A DNA stretch of 64,000 nt from Clostridium sp. C105KSO13 (GTDB lineage Bacteria > Bacillota > Clostridia > Lachnospirales > Lachnospiraceae). The position numbers and the translations under genes were made by a program. The stretch is taken from NCBI RefSeq assembly GCF_001517425.1, contig NZ_FBWL01000169.1, positions 124,001 to 188,000 on the forward strand, read 5' to 3'. Below are positions 51,349 through 60,337 of this stretch, in pieces (the first letter of the stretch is position 1; each line of letters starts with the position of its first letter). Under the pieces are notes generated by a model. That model searched no databases and was not told where the DNA came from. It saw nothing but the letters and a program-made list of their open reading frames with translations.

Positions 51349-51732
51349 ATGGCAAAGGACGAAAGAAATACTTATACTATACAGAATGACTCCAACATGG
51401 GGGAGGTCAAGATTGCAGATGAAGTTGTAGCAATTATTGCTGCCCTGGCGGCCACGGAAGTGGAAGGCGTTGCATCCATGGCAGGCAATGTGACCAATGA
51501 ATTTATCAGCAAGCTGGGTATGAAGAACCTGTCCAAGGGCGTGAAAGTGGACGTGCTTGAAGGTGTTGTAACAGTTTCCCTGGCACTGAACCTGAAATAT
51601 AATTACAGTATTATGGAGATTTCTTCCAAGGTACAGGAAAAGGTGAAGAATGCCGTGGAGAACATGACCGGCCTGGAAGTGGCCGATGTCAATATCAAGG
51701 TGGCCGGCGTGGAAATGGAAAGTCAGGAATAA
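51349..51732 (+). CDS. Asp23/Gls24 family protein, YqhY-like
   Basis: 127 residues of the Asp23/Gls24 (alkaline shock) family: EVVAIIAALAATEVEGVASM near 24-43 and GVVTVSLALNLKYNYSIMEI near 70-90. Next to nusB it corresponds to Bacillus YqhY, a conserved protein linked to control of acetyl-CoA carboxylase and fatty-acid synthesis; here no accBC genes adjoin it. GCAGGAGG precedes the ATG. Cytosolic. Confidence 0.9.
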   Translation: MAKDERNTYTIQNDSNMGEVKIADEVVAIIAALAATEVEGVASMAGNVTNEFISKLGMKNLSKGVKVDVLEGVVTVSLALNLKYNYSIMEISSKVQEKVKNAVENMTGLEVADVNIKVAGVEMESQE

Positions 51733-51740
51733 CCTTTTCA

Positions 51741-51770
51741 TTGCAAAGGACAGTAGAGGTGTAGTATAAT
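51741..51770 (+). promoter_or_regulatory. SigA-type promoter in front of the nusB leader
   Basis: TTGCAA at 51741-51746, 18-base spacer, perfect TATAAT at 51765-51770. The predicted start (about 51776) falls at the beginning of the hairpin described next. Confidence 0.55.
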
Positions 51771-51807
51771 GGGGATGTCGTAAGGCATCCCTTTTTTTGG
51801 ATGCCAA
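51771..51807 (+). terminator. Competing hairpins in the nusB leader
   Basis: GGGATG (51772-51777) pairs with CATCCC (51786-51791), followed by TTTTTTT, which is an intrinsic terminator. Alternatively GGCATCC (51784-51790) pairs with GGATGCC (51799-51805), which would break that terminator. The two structures exclude each other. It may end the yqhY transcript and also act as an attenuator for nusB. Confidence 0.6.
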
Positions 51808-51824
51808 TGGAAAGGAGCCAGCAC

Positions 51825-52223
51825 ATGGTAAGAAGAGAATTTCGAGAGCATGTTTTCAAAATGCTTTTTCAGATAGAGTTTGTTGACAGGAGGGATATGC
51901 CGGAACATATAAGCCTCTACTTAGATTATCTCGGGAGTGCCGGGGACACAGAAAAAGAGCAGATAAAAATCAAACTCCAGGCAGTCATAGATAAAGTAAA
52001 TGAAATTGACGGGATCTTGAACGAGAAGACCACCGGGTGGAAGACCACAAGAATGAACAAAGTAGATTTATCAATTTTGCGTCTTGCAGTTTATGAGATG
52101 AAGTGGGACGAGGATATTCCGACAGGAGTGGCAATCAACGAGGCCGTGGAGCTGGCAAAGCATTTCAGCGGGGGTGAAGGTCCATCCTTCATTAACGGAG
52201 TTCTTGCAAAGCTCGTGGATTAG
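51825..52223 (+). CDS. nusB: Transcription antitermination factor NusB
   Basis: 132 residues, all-helical NusB fold; RREFREHVFKMLFQIEF at the start and the C-terminal PTGVAINEAVELAKHFSGGEG are family marks. NusB binds boxA RNA with S10 in rRNA antitermination. ATG 51825 has AAGGAG eight bases upstream; an earlier ATG in frame lies in the leader hairpin. xseA follows after nine bases. Confidence 0.94.
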   Translation: MVRREFREHVFKMLFQIEFVDRRDMPEHISLYLDYLGSAGDTEKEQIKIKLQAVIDKVNEIDGILNEKTTGWKTTRMNKVDLSILRLAVYEMKWDEDIPTGVAINEAVELAKHFSGGEGPSFINGVLAKLVD

Positions 52224-52232
52224 GAGGCGGTT

Positions 52233-53456
52233 ATGCGTAATGTCTATACGGTAAAGCAGGTCAATGCATATATTAAAAACATGTTTACACAGGACTTCAT
52301 GCTGAATAGAATTTATGTAAAAGGAGAGGTCTCCAATTGTAAATATCATACTTCAGGACATATCTATTTTTCATTAAAGGACGAGTCCGGCACGATAGCC
52401 TGCGTAATGTTTGCGGGTTCACGGTCAGGGCTTTCTTTTCGTATGCAGGAGGGTCAGCAGGTGATTGTCTTAGGCTCTGTCAGTGTCTATGAAAGGAGCG
52501 GCAGTTACCAGCTTTATGCCCGGGAAATCCTATTGGACGGAGCAGGTCTCCTGTATGAAAAATTTGAGACCCTTAAAAAGGAACTGGAGGAAATGGGCAT
52601 GTTTTCTGTGCAATACAAGCTGCCAATTCCGAAATATGTAAAAAGGGTAGGTATTGTGACGGCCCCAACTGGGGCTGCGGTTCGCGATATTATAAATATC
52701 GCTTCTAGAAGAAATCCCTATGTGCAGCTGATTCTATATCCTGCTCTTGTACAGGGAGAAGGTGCGGTAAATAGTATTGTTAACGGAATTCAAATGTTAG
52801 AAAAAAAGGATATAGATGTTATGATTGTAGGGCGCGGAGGCGGCTCTATAGAAGATTTGTGGGCCTTTAATGAAGAAGCAGTGGCACAGGCCATCTTTGA
52901 CTGCCGGGTCCCGGTGATTTCAGCTGTTGGACATGAAACAGACACAACCATAGCAGACTATGTGGCCGATCTGCGCGCTCCCACACCGTCGGCAGCCGCT
53001 GAACTTGCCGTCTATGAATATATGGGGACGGCAGGAATCATGGGGGAATACGAATTACAGCTGAGGCGCAGTATAACCCAAAGGATTCTTCAGGAGAGAA
53101 GAAGAAGTGAGCAGGCAGCCCTGAAGCTGAAGTTTACACACCCTGGGCAGAGACTTAACGAGAAAAGACAGCGCGCTGCGGATACAGAGCACAAGCTGCG
53201 CATGTTGATGAATAACTGTCTGGGAGGAAAGAAACATCAGTTTGCATTATATGTGGAGCAGATGAAGGGACTTTCGCCCCTGGCAAAGTTAAATCACGGA
53301 TATTCTTATGTGGAAGGACCCGGAGGAATAAATATTAAATCTGTAAAAAGGATTTCCTCCGGTGATCCAATCCGCATTTATGTGTCAGATGGATATATCA
53401 GTGCAAAAGTAAAAGATAAGACGGAGGTGAAGCCGGATGGCAGAGCAGGAGAATAA
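52233..53456 (+). CDS. xseA: Exodeoxyribonuclease VII large subunit
   Basis: 407 residues. N-terminal OB fold (about 1-105, VYTVKQVNAYIKNMF), catalytic domain (about 120-340) with VGIVTAPTGAAVRDI, GRGGGSIEDLWAFN and SAVGHETDTTIADYVADLRA, and a C-terminal segment ending in DGYISAKV. It degrades single-stranded DNA together with XseB. GGAGG precedes the ATG; it overlaps xseB by 20 bases. Confidence 0.96.
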   Translation: MRNVYTVKQVNAYIKNMFTQDFMLNRIYVKGEVSNCKYHTSGHIYFSLKDESGTIACVMFAGSRSGLSFRMQEGQQVIVLGSVSVYERSGSYQLYAREILLDGAGLLYEKFETLKKELEEMGMFSVQYKLPIPKYVKRVGIVTAPTGAAVRDIINIASRRNPYVQLILYPALVQGEGAVNSIVNGIQMLEKKDIDVMIVGRGGGSIEDLWAFNEEAVAQAIFDCRVPVISAVGHETDTTIADYVADLRAPTPSAAAELAVYEYMGTAGIMGEYELQLRRSITQRILQERRRSEQAALKLKFTHPGQRLNEKRQRAADTEHKLRMLMNNCLGGKKHQFALYVEQMKGLSPLAKLNHGYSYVEGPGGINIKSVKRISSGDPIRIYVSDGYISAKVKDKTEVKPDGRAGE

Positions 53457-53670
53457 AACACAAAGTGAGCAGGGAACTTCTCTGGAAGAGTTGTTTGAGA
53501 ATCTGGATCGGGTAGTTTCCAGGCTGGAAGGAGACGAGGTGTCTTTGGAAGAATCTTTCCAGCTTTATCAAAAGGGAATGAATCTGTTGAAGCAGTGCAA
53601 TACAACGATTGACACCGTGGAGAAAAAGGTGCAGATGCTGGATGAGAATGGAGAGACTCATGAATTTTAA
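53437..53670 (+). CDS. xseB: Exodeoxyribonuclease VII small subunit
   Basis: 77 residues, helical hairpin: SLEELFENLDRVVSRLEGDE and SLEESFQLYQKGMNLLKQCN are typical. The start overlaps xseA and the end overlaps ispA, so the three are translationally coupled. Also a helper for the XseA complex. Confidence 0.94.
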   Translation: MAEQENKTQSEQGTSLEELFENLDRVVSRLEGDEVSLEESFQLYQKGMNLLKQCNTTIDTVEKKVQMLDENGETHEF

Positions 53671-54550
53671 GGAGACATATCAGAGAAAAGTAAAAGAAAT
53701 TGAGAGCATACTGCGTAGTTATCTTCCAAAACAGGAAGGATACCAGGCCGTGATTATGGAAGCGATGGAATACAACCTGATGGCCGGGGGAAAACGGATT
53801 CGGCCCATGCTGATGCAGGAAACCTATCGGCTCTTCGGCGGGACAAGCAGGGTGATAGAACCTTTTATGGCAGCTCTGGAGATGATTCATACGTATTCAC
53901 TGGTTCATGATGATCTTCCGGCTATGGACAATGATGATTATCGGAGAGGAAGAAAGACAACGCATATTGTATATGGAGAGGATATTGGAATTCTCACAGG
54001 TGATGCATTGCTCAACTACGCTTTTGAGACTGTTTCCTGTGCTTTTGATATAGAGCCGGAGCAAAGCCGACGGATTGGGAAAGCCCTTCAGGTTCTGACG
54101 GCTAAGGCCGGTATTTATGGGATGATCGGGGGGCAGGTCGTAGATGTGAAATCTGCCGGGCAAGCTATATCCGGTGAAAAACTGGATTTTATCTACAGAC
54201 TGAAAACAGGAGCTCTGATTGAAGCGGCTATGATGATTGGGGCAATTCTTGGGGGTGCAGATGACAGCCAGGTAAAGATTGTAGAAGACATTGCCGGGAA
54301 GACAGGGCTGGCTTTTCAGGTTCAGGATGATATACTAGATGTGACAGGAACCGCGGAAGTCCTGGGGAAACCGGTACACAGCGATGAAAAGAATGAAAAG
54401 ACAACCTATGTTACATGGAAAGGATTAGCAGAGGCAAAAGCACTGGTGGCAAAGCTTTCCCATGAGGCTGTGACGCTTCTTATGAGTCTGAAACCAGAGG
54501 AGAAGTACCTTCCTCAGTTGTTGGAATCATTAGTTAACAGAAGCAAATAG
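53660..54550 (+). CDS. ispA: Polyprenyl (farnesyl) diphosphate synthase
   Basis: 296 residues. First Asp-rich motif DDLPAMDNDDYRRGRKTTH near 83-101, second DDILD near 220-224, plus GGKRIRP near 40. It condenses isopentenyl diphosphate with allylic diphosphates, giving mainly C15 farnesyl diphosphate by its position next to dxs (chain length inferred). ATG 53660 with GGAGAG upstream is chosen; the longer frame reads through xseB. Confidence 0.93.
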   Translation: MNFKETYQRKVKEIESILRSYLPKQEGYQAVIMEAMEYNLMAGGKRIRPMLMQETYRLFGGTSRVIEPFMAALEMIHTYSLVHDDLPAMDNDDYRRGRKTTHIVYGEDIGILTGDALLNYAFETVSCAFDIEPEQSRRIGKALQVLTAKAGIYGMIGGQVVDVKSAGQAISGEKLDFIYRLKTGALIEAAMMIGAILGGADDSQVKIVEDIAGKTGLAFQVQDDILDVTGTAEVLGKPVHSDEKNEKTTYVTWKGLAEAKALVAKLSHEAVTLLMSLKPEEKYLPQLLESLVNRSK

Positions 54551-54563
54551 AGAGGAATTCCTT

Positions 54564-56432
54564 ATGATATTAGAAAAGATTCAAAAGGAAAATGATATAA
54601 AAGAACTCCATCCGGAGGAACTGGATTTACTGGCAAAAGAAATCCGGCAGTTCCTTGTGGAGAAAATCAGTAAAACCGGTGGACATCTGGCCTCTAATCT
54701 GGGAGTTGTAGAGCTTACGATGGCTCTGCACCTGGTATTTTCACTGCCCAAGGATAAGTTAATCTGGGATGTTGGGCATCAGTCCTATACCCACAAACTC
54801 CTGACAGGCCGCCGGGCCGGTTTTGATGAATTGCGCAAATACGGAGGGATGAGCGGGTTCCCCAAGAGAAAGGAAAGTAAATGCGATGCCTTTGATACAG
54901 GGCACAGTTCAACATCCATTTCTGCGGGGCTGGGATATGTAGCTGCCAGAGATATACTTGGGAAATCAAATTCTGTTGTGTCAATTATAGGTGACGGTGC
55001 CATGACAGGCGGAATGGCATATGAGGCTCTGAATAATGCCTCCCGGCTGAAAAGTAATTTTATCATCGTTCTCAACGACAATAATATGTCCATCTCCGAA
55101 AATGTAGGCGGAATGTCTAAATATCTCAATGGCCTGCGTACAACAGAGGCTTATACCGATTTGAAGAAGGGTGTGGAGGATACTCTTCTTAAGATTCCGG
55201 TACAGGGAGAAAAAATTATAAATAAAGTAAAAAAAACGAAAAGCGGTATCAAACAGCTTCTTGTACCGGGCATGCTGTTTGAAGACATGGGGATAACATA
55301 TTTGGGTCCTGTGGACGGTCACAACTTAAAGAGTCTTTGCAGAACTCTGCAGGAAGCAAAAAGAGTAAATCACGCTGTGCTTATCCATGTCCTGACGAAG
55401 AAGGGAAAGGGGTATACTCCGGCGGAGGAAAATCCGTCCCGTTTTCACGGAACCGGACCATTTGATGTAATCACAGGGGAATCAAACGGGGACAAAAGTG
55501 GGAAGGACAGTTATTCAGATGTGTTTTCCAAGGTACTTTGTGACATTGCAAAGCAAGATGAGAAAGTTACTGCAATCACAGCAGCTATGGCAGACGGCAC
55601 AGGGCTTTCACGTTTTCAGAAATATTTCCCGGAACGTTTTTTTGATGTGGGAATTGCAGAAGAGCATGCACTGACTTTTGCCGCAGGACTTGCCGCAGGG
55701 GGGATGAAACCGGTGGTTGCAGTATATTCCTCCTTTTTACAGCGCGCTTATGACCAGGCAATTCATGATATATGCCTGCAAAAGCTGCCGGTTGTTCTGG
55801 CAGTAGACCGGGGGGGCCTGGTGGGCAGTGATGGAGAAACCCATCAAGGACTGTTTGATCTGTCTTTTTTGTCCACAATACCAAATATGACGATCATGTC
55901 CCCCAAAAATCGCTGGGAAATGGCGGATATGCTCAGATTTGCTGTGGACTTTGAGTACCCTGCAGCTCTGCGGTACCCAAGAGGAGAAGCCTATGAGGGT
56001 CTTAAAGATTTTCGTACACCGATTGTATATGGAAAGAGTGAGGTCCTTTATGAAGAGGAAGATATTGTCCTCTTGTTTGTGGGTCATATGGCTTCTCTTG
56101 GGGAGAAAGTGCGGAGAAAGCTAAAGGATATCGGATACAGCTGCAGTCTCGTCAATGCCCGGTTTATTAAACCGCTGGACACTGAAACACTGGAAAAAAT
56201 GGCACAAGACCATACTCTTTTCGTGACCATAGAGGAGAATGTGCTGACCGGGGGCTATGGAGAGCAGGTGCTTTCCTATGTGTCAAGAGCTCACTTAGGC
56301 ATCCGTGTACTCAATATCGGGATTTCCGACGATTATGTGGAGCACGGAAGCGTAGATGTGCTGCGCCATGAAGTAGGGCTGGACTGTGAAAGCATTACAA
56401 AGAAAATAATCACAGAATATATGCTGGTTTAG
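54564..56432 (+). CDS. dxs: 1-deoxy-D-xylulose-5-phosphate synthase
   Basis: 622 residues, transketolase-like. Thiamine diphosphate motif GDGAMTGGMAYEALNNA near 148-164, SGHQSYTHKLLTGR-like VGHQSYTHKLLTGR near 70-83, and catalytic ADGTGLSRF / GIAEEHALTFAAGLA in the pyrimidine-binding domain (about 350-385). First step of the MEP isoprenoid pathway. It follows ispA by 13 bases. Confidence 0.96.
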   Translation: MILEKIQKENDIKELHPEELDLLAKEIRQFLVEKISKTGGHLASNLGVVELTMALHLVFSLPKDKLIWDVGHQSYTHKLLTGRRAGFDELRKYGGMSGFPKRKESKCDAFDTGHSSTSISAGLGYVAARDILGKSNSVVSIIGDGAMTGGMAYEALNNASRLKSNFIIVLNDNNMSISENVGGMSKYLNGLRTTEAYTDLKKGVEDTLLKIPVQGEKIINKVKKTKSGIKQLLVPGMLFEDMGITYLGPVDGHNLKSLCRTLQEAKRVNHAVLIHVLTKKGKGYTPAEENPSRFHGTGPFDVITGESNGDKSGKDSYSDVFSKVLCDIAKQDEKVTAITAAMADGTGLSRFQKYFPERFFDVGIAEEHALTFAAGLAAGGMKPVVAVYSSFLQRAYDQAIHDICLQKLPVVLAVDRGGLVGSDGETHQGLFDLSFLSTIPNMTIMSPKNRWEMADMLRFAVDFEYPAALRYPRGEAYEGLKDFRTPIVYGKSEVLYEEEDIVLLFVGHMASLGEKVRRKLKDIGYSCSLVNARFIKPLDTETLEKMAQDHTLFVTIEENVLTGGYGEQVLSYVSRAHLGIRVLNIGISDDYVEHGSVDVLRHEVGLDCESITKKIITEYMLV

Positions 56433-56447
56433 GTGAGAAAGGGTAAA

Positions 56448-57251
56448 ATGAAGGAAAGATTAGACGTACTGCTGGTGAAACGAAATCTAGCAGAATCCAG
56501 GGAAAAGGCAAAAGCTATTATTATGTCAGGAAATGTCTTTGTGAACGGACAGCGGGAGGACAAGGCGGGATCTGCTTTTCCCGGTGATGTGCTCATAGAG
56601 GTAAGAGGACATACATTGCCTTATGTAAGCCGTGGCGGATTAAAGCTGGAAAAGGCATTGGCTAATTTTGATGTCAGCGTGAAGGGAAAGGTCTGTTCGG
56701 ATGTAGGCTCATCCACAGGCGGTTTTACCGACTGTATGCTGCAGAACGGTGCTGTAAAAGTATTTGCCATAGATGTAGGCAGGGGACAGCTTGACTGGAA
56801 ACTGAGACAGGATGAGCGTGTAGTCAGTATGGAAAAAACCAATATCCGCTATGTGACATCTGATGATATAGGAGAACCGGTAGACTTTTCTTCCATAGAT
56901 GTTTCTTTTATTTCTCTGACAAAGGTATTGGAGCCTATTCGCAACTATCTGAAAGAGGATGGGGAAATTGTGGCTCTGATTAAGCCCCAATTTGAGGCGG
57001 GCAGGGAAAAAGTTGGAAAAAAGGGAGTGGTGCGTGATAAAAGTACTCATCATGAAGTCATAGAAAAAGTGGCATCCTATGCCGGCGCTCTTGGGTTTGA
57101 AATAAAAAATATTGACTTTTCCCCTATAAAAGGACCAGAGGGGAACATTGAATATCTGATACACTTAAAAAAATCAGTGACGTGTACGCATGAAATAAAA
57201 GTTGACTTACGGACAGTGGTGGACAAGGCATTTGAAACACTGACGAAATAA
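56448..57251 (+). CDS. tlyA: TlyA family rRNA methyltransferase/hemolysin-like protein
   Basis: 267 residues: N-terminal S4 RNA-binding domain (about 1-60, RLDVLLVKRNLAESREKAKA) and an FtsJ/RrmJ-type methyltransferase domain with the SAM loop DVGSSTGGFTDCML near 84-97. TlyA proteins 2'-O-methylate rRNA cytidines in mycobacteria; the clostridial substrate is not proven. ATG 56448 follows GAAAGGG; a GTG at 56433 abuts the dxs stop and is less likely. Confidence 0.9.
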   Translation: MKERLDVLLVKRNLAESREKAKAIIMSGNVFVNGQREDKAGSAFPGDVLIEVRGHTLPYVSRGGLKLEKALANFDVSVKGKVCSDVGSSTGGFTDCMLQNGAVKVFAIDVGRGQLDWKLRQDERVVSMEKTNIRYVTSDDIGEPVDFSSIDVSFISLTKVLEPIRNYLKEDGEIVALIKPQFEAGREKVGKKGVVRDKSTHHEVIEKVASYAGALGFEIKNIDFSPIKGPEGNIEYLIHLKKSVTCTHEIKVDLRTVVDKAFETLTK

Positions 57252-57260
57252 GGGGATACA

Positions 57261-58094
57261 ATGGACAATTTTTACATTATAACAAATAAACTGAAGGATA
57301 CTGATTTCAGTATCACGAATGAAGTATTAGATTATATCAGGCAAAATGGGAAAAAAGGTATTCTGTCCCAAAAGGATCAGGAAGGTAATATTATACAGGG
57401 GACTGTCCCCAAGGAGGCTGACTGTGCTCTGGTTCTTGGCGGTGACGGGACTTTCATACGTGCGGCAAGAGAGCTGGAGGGCCTCAATATTCCGCTGCTT
57501 GGCATCAATCTGGGGACATTAGGTTACCTGACTGAGGTAGAATTACACGATTTCCGCAAAGCTCTGGATATTTTGTTCCATACGAAACCGTCTGTTGAAG
57601 AGCGCATGATGCTGCGGGGCCAGGTGGAGGATATACCTGCACATTCAGCGATGAACGATATTGTGATCACTAGGGACGGATCACTGCGTATCATTTACTT
57701 TAACATTTATGTCAACGAAGAACTGCTTAGCACCTATCAGGCTGATGGTGTTATTATCTCTACGCCTACGGGAACTACGGGCTATAATCTTTCAGCGGGA
57801 GGGCCCATTGTGGAGCCTACGGCCAGTATGTTTGTAATCACACCTATCTGTGCTCATACGTTGAACACAAGCAGCATCGTATTGTCGGCAGACGATATTA
57901 TTGAAGTGGAACTTTGTTCGGGACGTTATGGGAGAACAGAACATGCCGTAGCTGTATTTGATGGGACAAATCCGATTTCCATGGTGACAGGAAACAGGAT
58001 TGTGATAAAGAGGGCAGAGGAAACGGCGAAGATGATCAAGCTTTGCAATGAGAGTTTTATGAAAAGATTGTGTATGAAGATGAAAGGAAAGTAG
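57261..58094 (+). CDS. nadK: NAD kinase
   Basis: 277 residues. GGDGTFIRAAREL near 54-66 is the catalytic GGDGT loop; NDIVITRDGS near 131 and TPTGTTGYNLSAGGPIVEP near 170-188 are the second conserved block. It makes NADP+ from NAD+ and ATP. GGGG precedes the ATG 57261. In the conserved tlyA-nadK-argR-recN run. Confidence 0.95.
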   Translation: MDNFYIITNKLKDTDFSITNEVLDYIRQNGKKGILSQKDQEGNIIQGTVPKEADCALVLGGDGTFIRAARELEGLNIPLLGINLGTLGYLTEVELHDFRKALDILFHTKPSVEERMMLRGQVEDIPAHSAMNDIVITRDGSLRIIYFNIYVNEELLSTYQADGVIISTPTGTTGYNLSAGGPIVEPTASMFVITPICAHTLNTSSIVLSADDIIEVELCSGRYGRTEHAVAVFDGTNPISMVTGNRIVIKRAEETAKMIKLCNESFMKRLCMKMKGK

Positions 58095-58098
58095 AACT

Positions 58099-58557
58099 AT
58101 GAAAGTCAGTCGCCATGCAAAAATCATTGAATTAATCAGCCAGCATGACATTGAGACTCAGGAGGAGCTGGCGGAATTTCTAAACAAGGCCGGGTTTAAA
58201 GTAACCCAGGCAACAGTGTCCAGGGACATCCGGGACTTAAAGCTTACCAAAGTTTCTGCCGGTGAGGGCAGGCAGAAGTACGTGATACTAAAGCCCAAGG
58301 ATGACGGGATGAATGAAAAGTATATCCGTGTGCTTAGAGACGGCTATGATTCGATGGATATGGCACAAAATATTCTTGTAATTAAGACTGTATCAGGCAT
58401 GGCAATGGCAGTTGCTGCGGCAGTAGATGCCATGAAATGGAAAGAGGTAGTGGGGTGTATTGCGGGGGATGACACAATTATGTGCGCTATCCGCAGTACA
58501 GAAGAGACTGTGGCTGTCATGGACAAGATTCGAAAGATTGTGGCAAAGGGGAATTAG
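58099..58557 (+). CDS. argR: Arginine repressor
   Basis: 152 residues. Winged helix-turn-helix (about 1-70, TQEELAEFLNKAGFKVTQATVSRDIRDLKL) and C-terminal hexamerisation/arginine-binding domain (about 85-150) with GDDTIMCAIRSTEE. Controls arginine metabolism genes through ARG boxes; none are obvious in this window. Four bases after nadK. Confidence 0.94.
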   Translation: MKVSRHAKIIELISQHDIETQEELAEFLNKAGFKVTQATVSRDIRDLKLTKVSAGEGRQKYVILKPKDDGMNEKYIRVLRDGYDSMDMAQNILVIKTVSGMAMAVAAAVDAMKWKEVVGCIAGDDTIMCAIRSTEETVAVMDKIRKIVAKGN

Positions 58558-58566
58558 AAAAAGTAT

Positions 58567-60243
58567 ATGTTACAATATCTGCATGTTAAGAACTTAGCGT
58601 TGATTGACGAAATTGAAGTAGAATTCCAGCCGGGACTCAATATCCTGACTGGTGAGACAGGAGCCGGGAAATCAATTATTCTGGGCTCTGTAGGCCTTGC
58701 ACTGGGAGGCAGATACAGTGCGGATATGCTGAGAAAAGGAGCCGGGGCAGGCCTTGTAGAGCTGATGTTTTCCGTGGAAGATGAGGCAATAGAAAAACAG
58801 CTGGAGGCACTGGATATTTTTCCTGAGAGCAATATGCTTGTTCTTTCGAGAAAATTGATGGAGGGCCGCAGTGTCAGCAAAATCAACGGAGAGATGGTTA
58901 ATATGGCCACGCTGAAGGATGTGGCCAGTATTTTGATTGATATACACGGCCAGCATGAACATCAGACTCTGCTGCACAAGAAAAATCATCTTGCGCTGCT
59001 GGATGTATATGCCGGAGATAAGGTAACAGCGCTGAAAGCGTCTGTTTCTGCTGCATTTAAGAACTTTCAAAAGTGCAGACGCAAGCTGGAAGTATCGGCC
59101 ATGGACGAGGAAAGCCGAAAGAAAGAAATTTCACTTGCCGAATTTGAGATAAATGAAATTGAAGAGGCGAATTTGCAGGACGAAGAAGATATAAGTCTTG
59201 AATTAACGTATCAGCGTATGACTGAGAGCAGACGCCTTACAGAGAGTATTGCAGAGACTTATCAGTTTACAAGTGAAAGTGCCCAGGGTAATGCCAGCGA
59301 TTTCCTGAGCCGGGCCATCCGCGCTTTTCAGGGAGTGGAGGACTGCGATGCTGTCGGCAGTAGTTTATATCAGCAGCTTGTGGAAATTGACAGCCTTCTA
59401 AATGACTTTAACAGGGAACTCTCGGACTATGCTAAAAGTTTCGAGTTCTCGGAGGAGGAGTATTTTGAGACGGAAAATCGTCTGAATCAGTTAAATTATT
59501 TAAAGACAAAATATGGAAACAGTGTAAATGAAATCAAAGAATATTTCGCCATAAAAAGTGAAAGACTAAATGAACTGAAAGATTATGATAATTATATTGC
59601 TGAACTTGAAAAAAAATATGCGCAAAGCGAGAAAGAATTACGTAAGTATTCAACAGCGCTGACGAAAGCCCGGAAAGAAGCCGCACAAATTTTTGTTAAA
59701 GAAATAAAGCAGGGGCTAAATGATTTGAATTTTCTGGATGTACAGTTTGAAATGAGGATAAGCAGTGCCGGTGCTTATTCTGCGAACGGAGCAGATGAAG
59801 GTGAATTCTATATTTCTACGAATCCTGGAGAGTCCGTAAAGCCTTTGGGGAATGTTGCCTCCGGAGGAGAACTCTCCAGAATTATGCTGGCAGTTAAAGC
59901 AGTGCTGGCGGACAAGGAAGACACTCCGACTTTGATTTTTGACGAAATAGATACAGGAATCAGCGGCATCACAGCGGGCAAGGTTGGGGAGAAGATGCGC
60001 GAGATAGGCAGAAACAGACAGGTCATATGCATTACGCATCTTGCCCAGATAGCAGCCATGGCAGATGCACATTATTTGATTCAAAAAAAAGCAAAATCAA
60101 ATATAACCAAAACAGAAATACTTTGTCTAGGTGAGCAGGAATCCGTGAACGAACTGGCAAGACTTCTGGGTGGGGCAAAAATAACCGGAAAGATAATGGA
60201 GAGCGCGGCCGAAATGAAAGAACTGGCAAAGCGTGAAATATAA
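58567..60243 (+). CDS. recN: DNA repair protein RecN
   Basis: 558 residues, SMC-like. Walker A TGETGAGKSIIL near 29-40, a long coiled coil (about 155-370), signature VASGGELSRIMLA near 431-443 and Walker B LIFDEIDTGISG near 457-468. Acts in double-strand-break repair. It starts nine bases after argR. Confidence 0.95.
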   Translation: MLQYLHVKNLALIDEIEVEFQPGLNILTGETGAGKSIILGSVGLALGGRYSADMLRKGAGAGLVELMFSVEDEAIEKQLEALDIFPESNMLVLSRKLMEGRSVSKINGEMVNMATLKDVASILIDIHGQHEHQTLLHKKNHLALLDVYAGDKVTALKASVSAAFKNFQKCRRKLEVSAMDEESRKKEISLAEFEINEIEEANLQDEEDISLELTYQRMTESRRLTESIAETYQFTSESAQGNASDFLSRAIRAFQGVEDCDAVGSSLYQQLVEIDSLLNDFNRELSDYAKSFEFSEEEYFETENRLNQLNYLKTKYGNSVNEIKEYFAIKSERLNELKDYDNYIAELEKKYAQSEKELRKYSTALTKARKEAAQIFVKEIKQGLNDLNFLDVQFEMRISSAGAYSANGADEGEFYISTNPGESVKPLGNVASGGELSRIMLAVKAVLADKEDTPTLIFDEIDTGISGITAGKVGEKMREIGRNRQVICITHLAQIAAMADAHYLIQKKAKSNITKTEILCLGEQESVNELARLLGGAKITGKIMESAAEMKELAKREI

Positions 60244-60280
60244 TACCAGTGTGAAATAGACTACATACACACATACTAAA

Positions 60281-60309
60281 AACAGATACCAATTGGCATC
60301 TGTTTTTTA
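60281..60309 (+). terminator. Intrinsic terminator of the nusB-recN gene run
   Basis: AACAGATACC pairs with GGCATCTGTT around AATT (one mismatch), followed by TTTTTT. Confidence 0.8.
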
Positions 60310-60337
60310 TTCTAAATAAAGGAGAGGACGTGTGTAA

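Noticed and set aside
60252-60278. SigG-type promoter for spoIVB with CATACTA at 60272-60278
   Set aside because: The -10-like match is exact, but the GAAATA upstream is only 13 bases away and the recN terminator lies downstream of it, so a transcript from here would be terminated.
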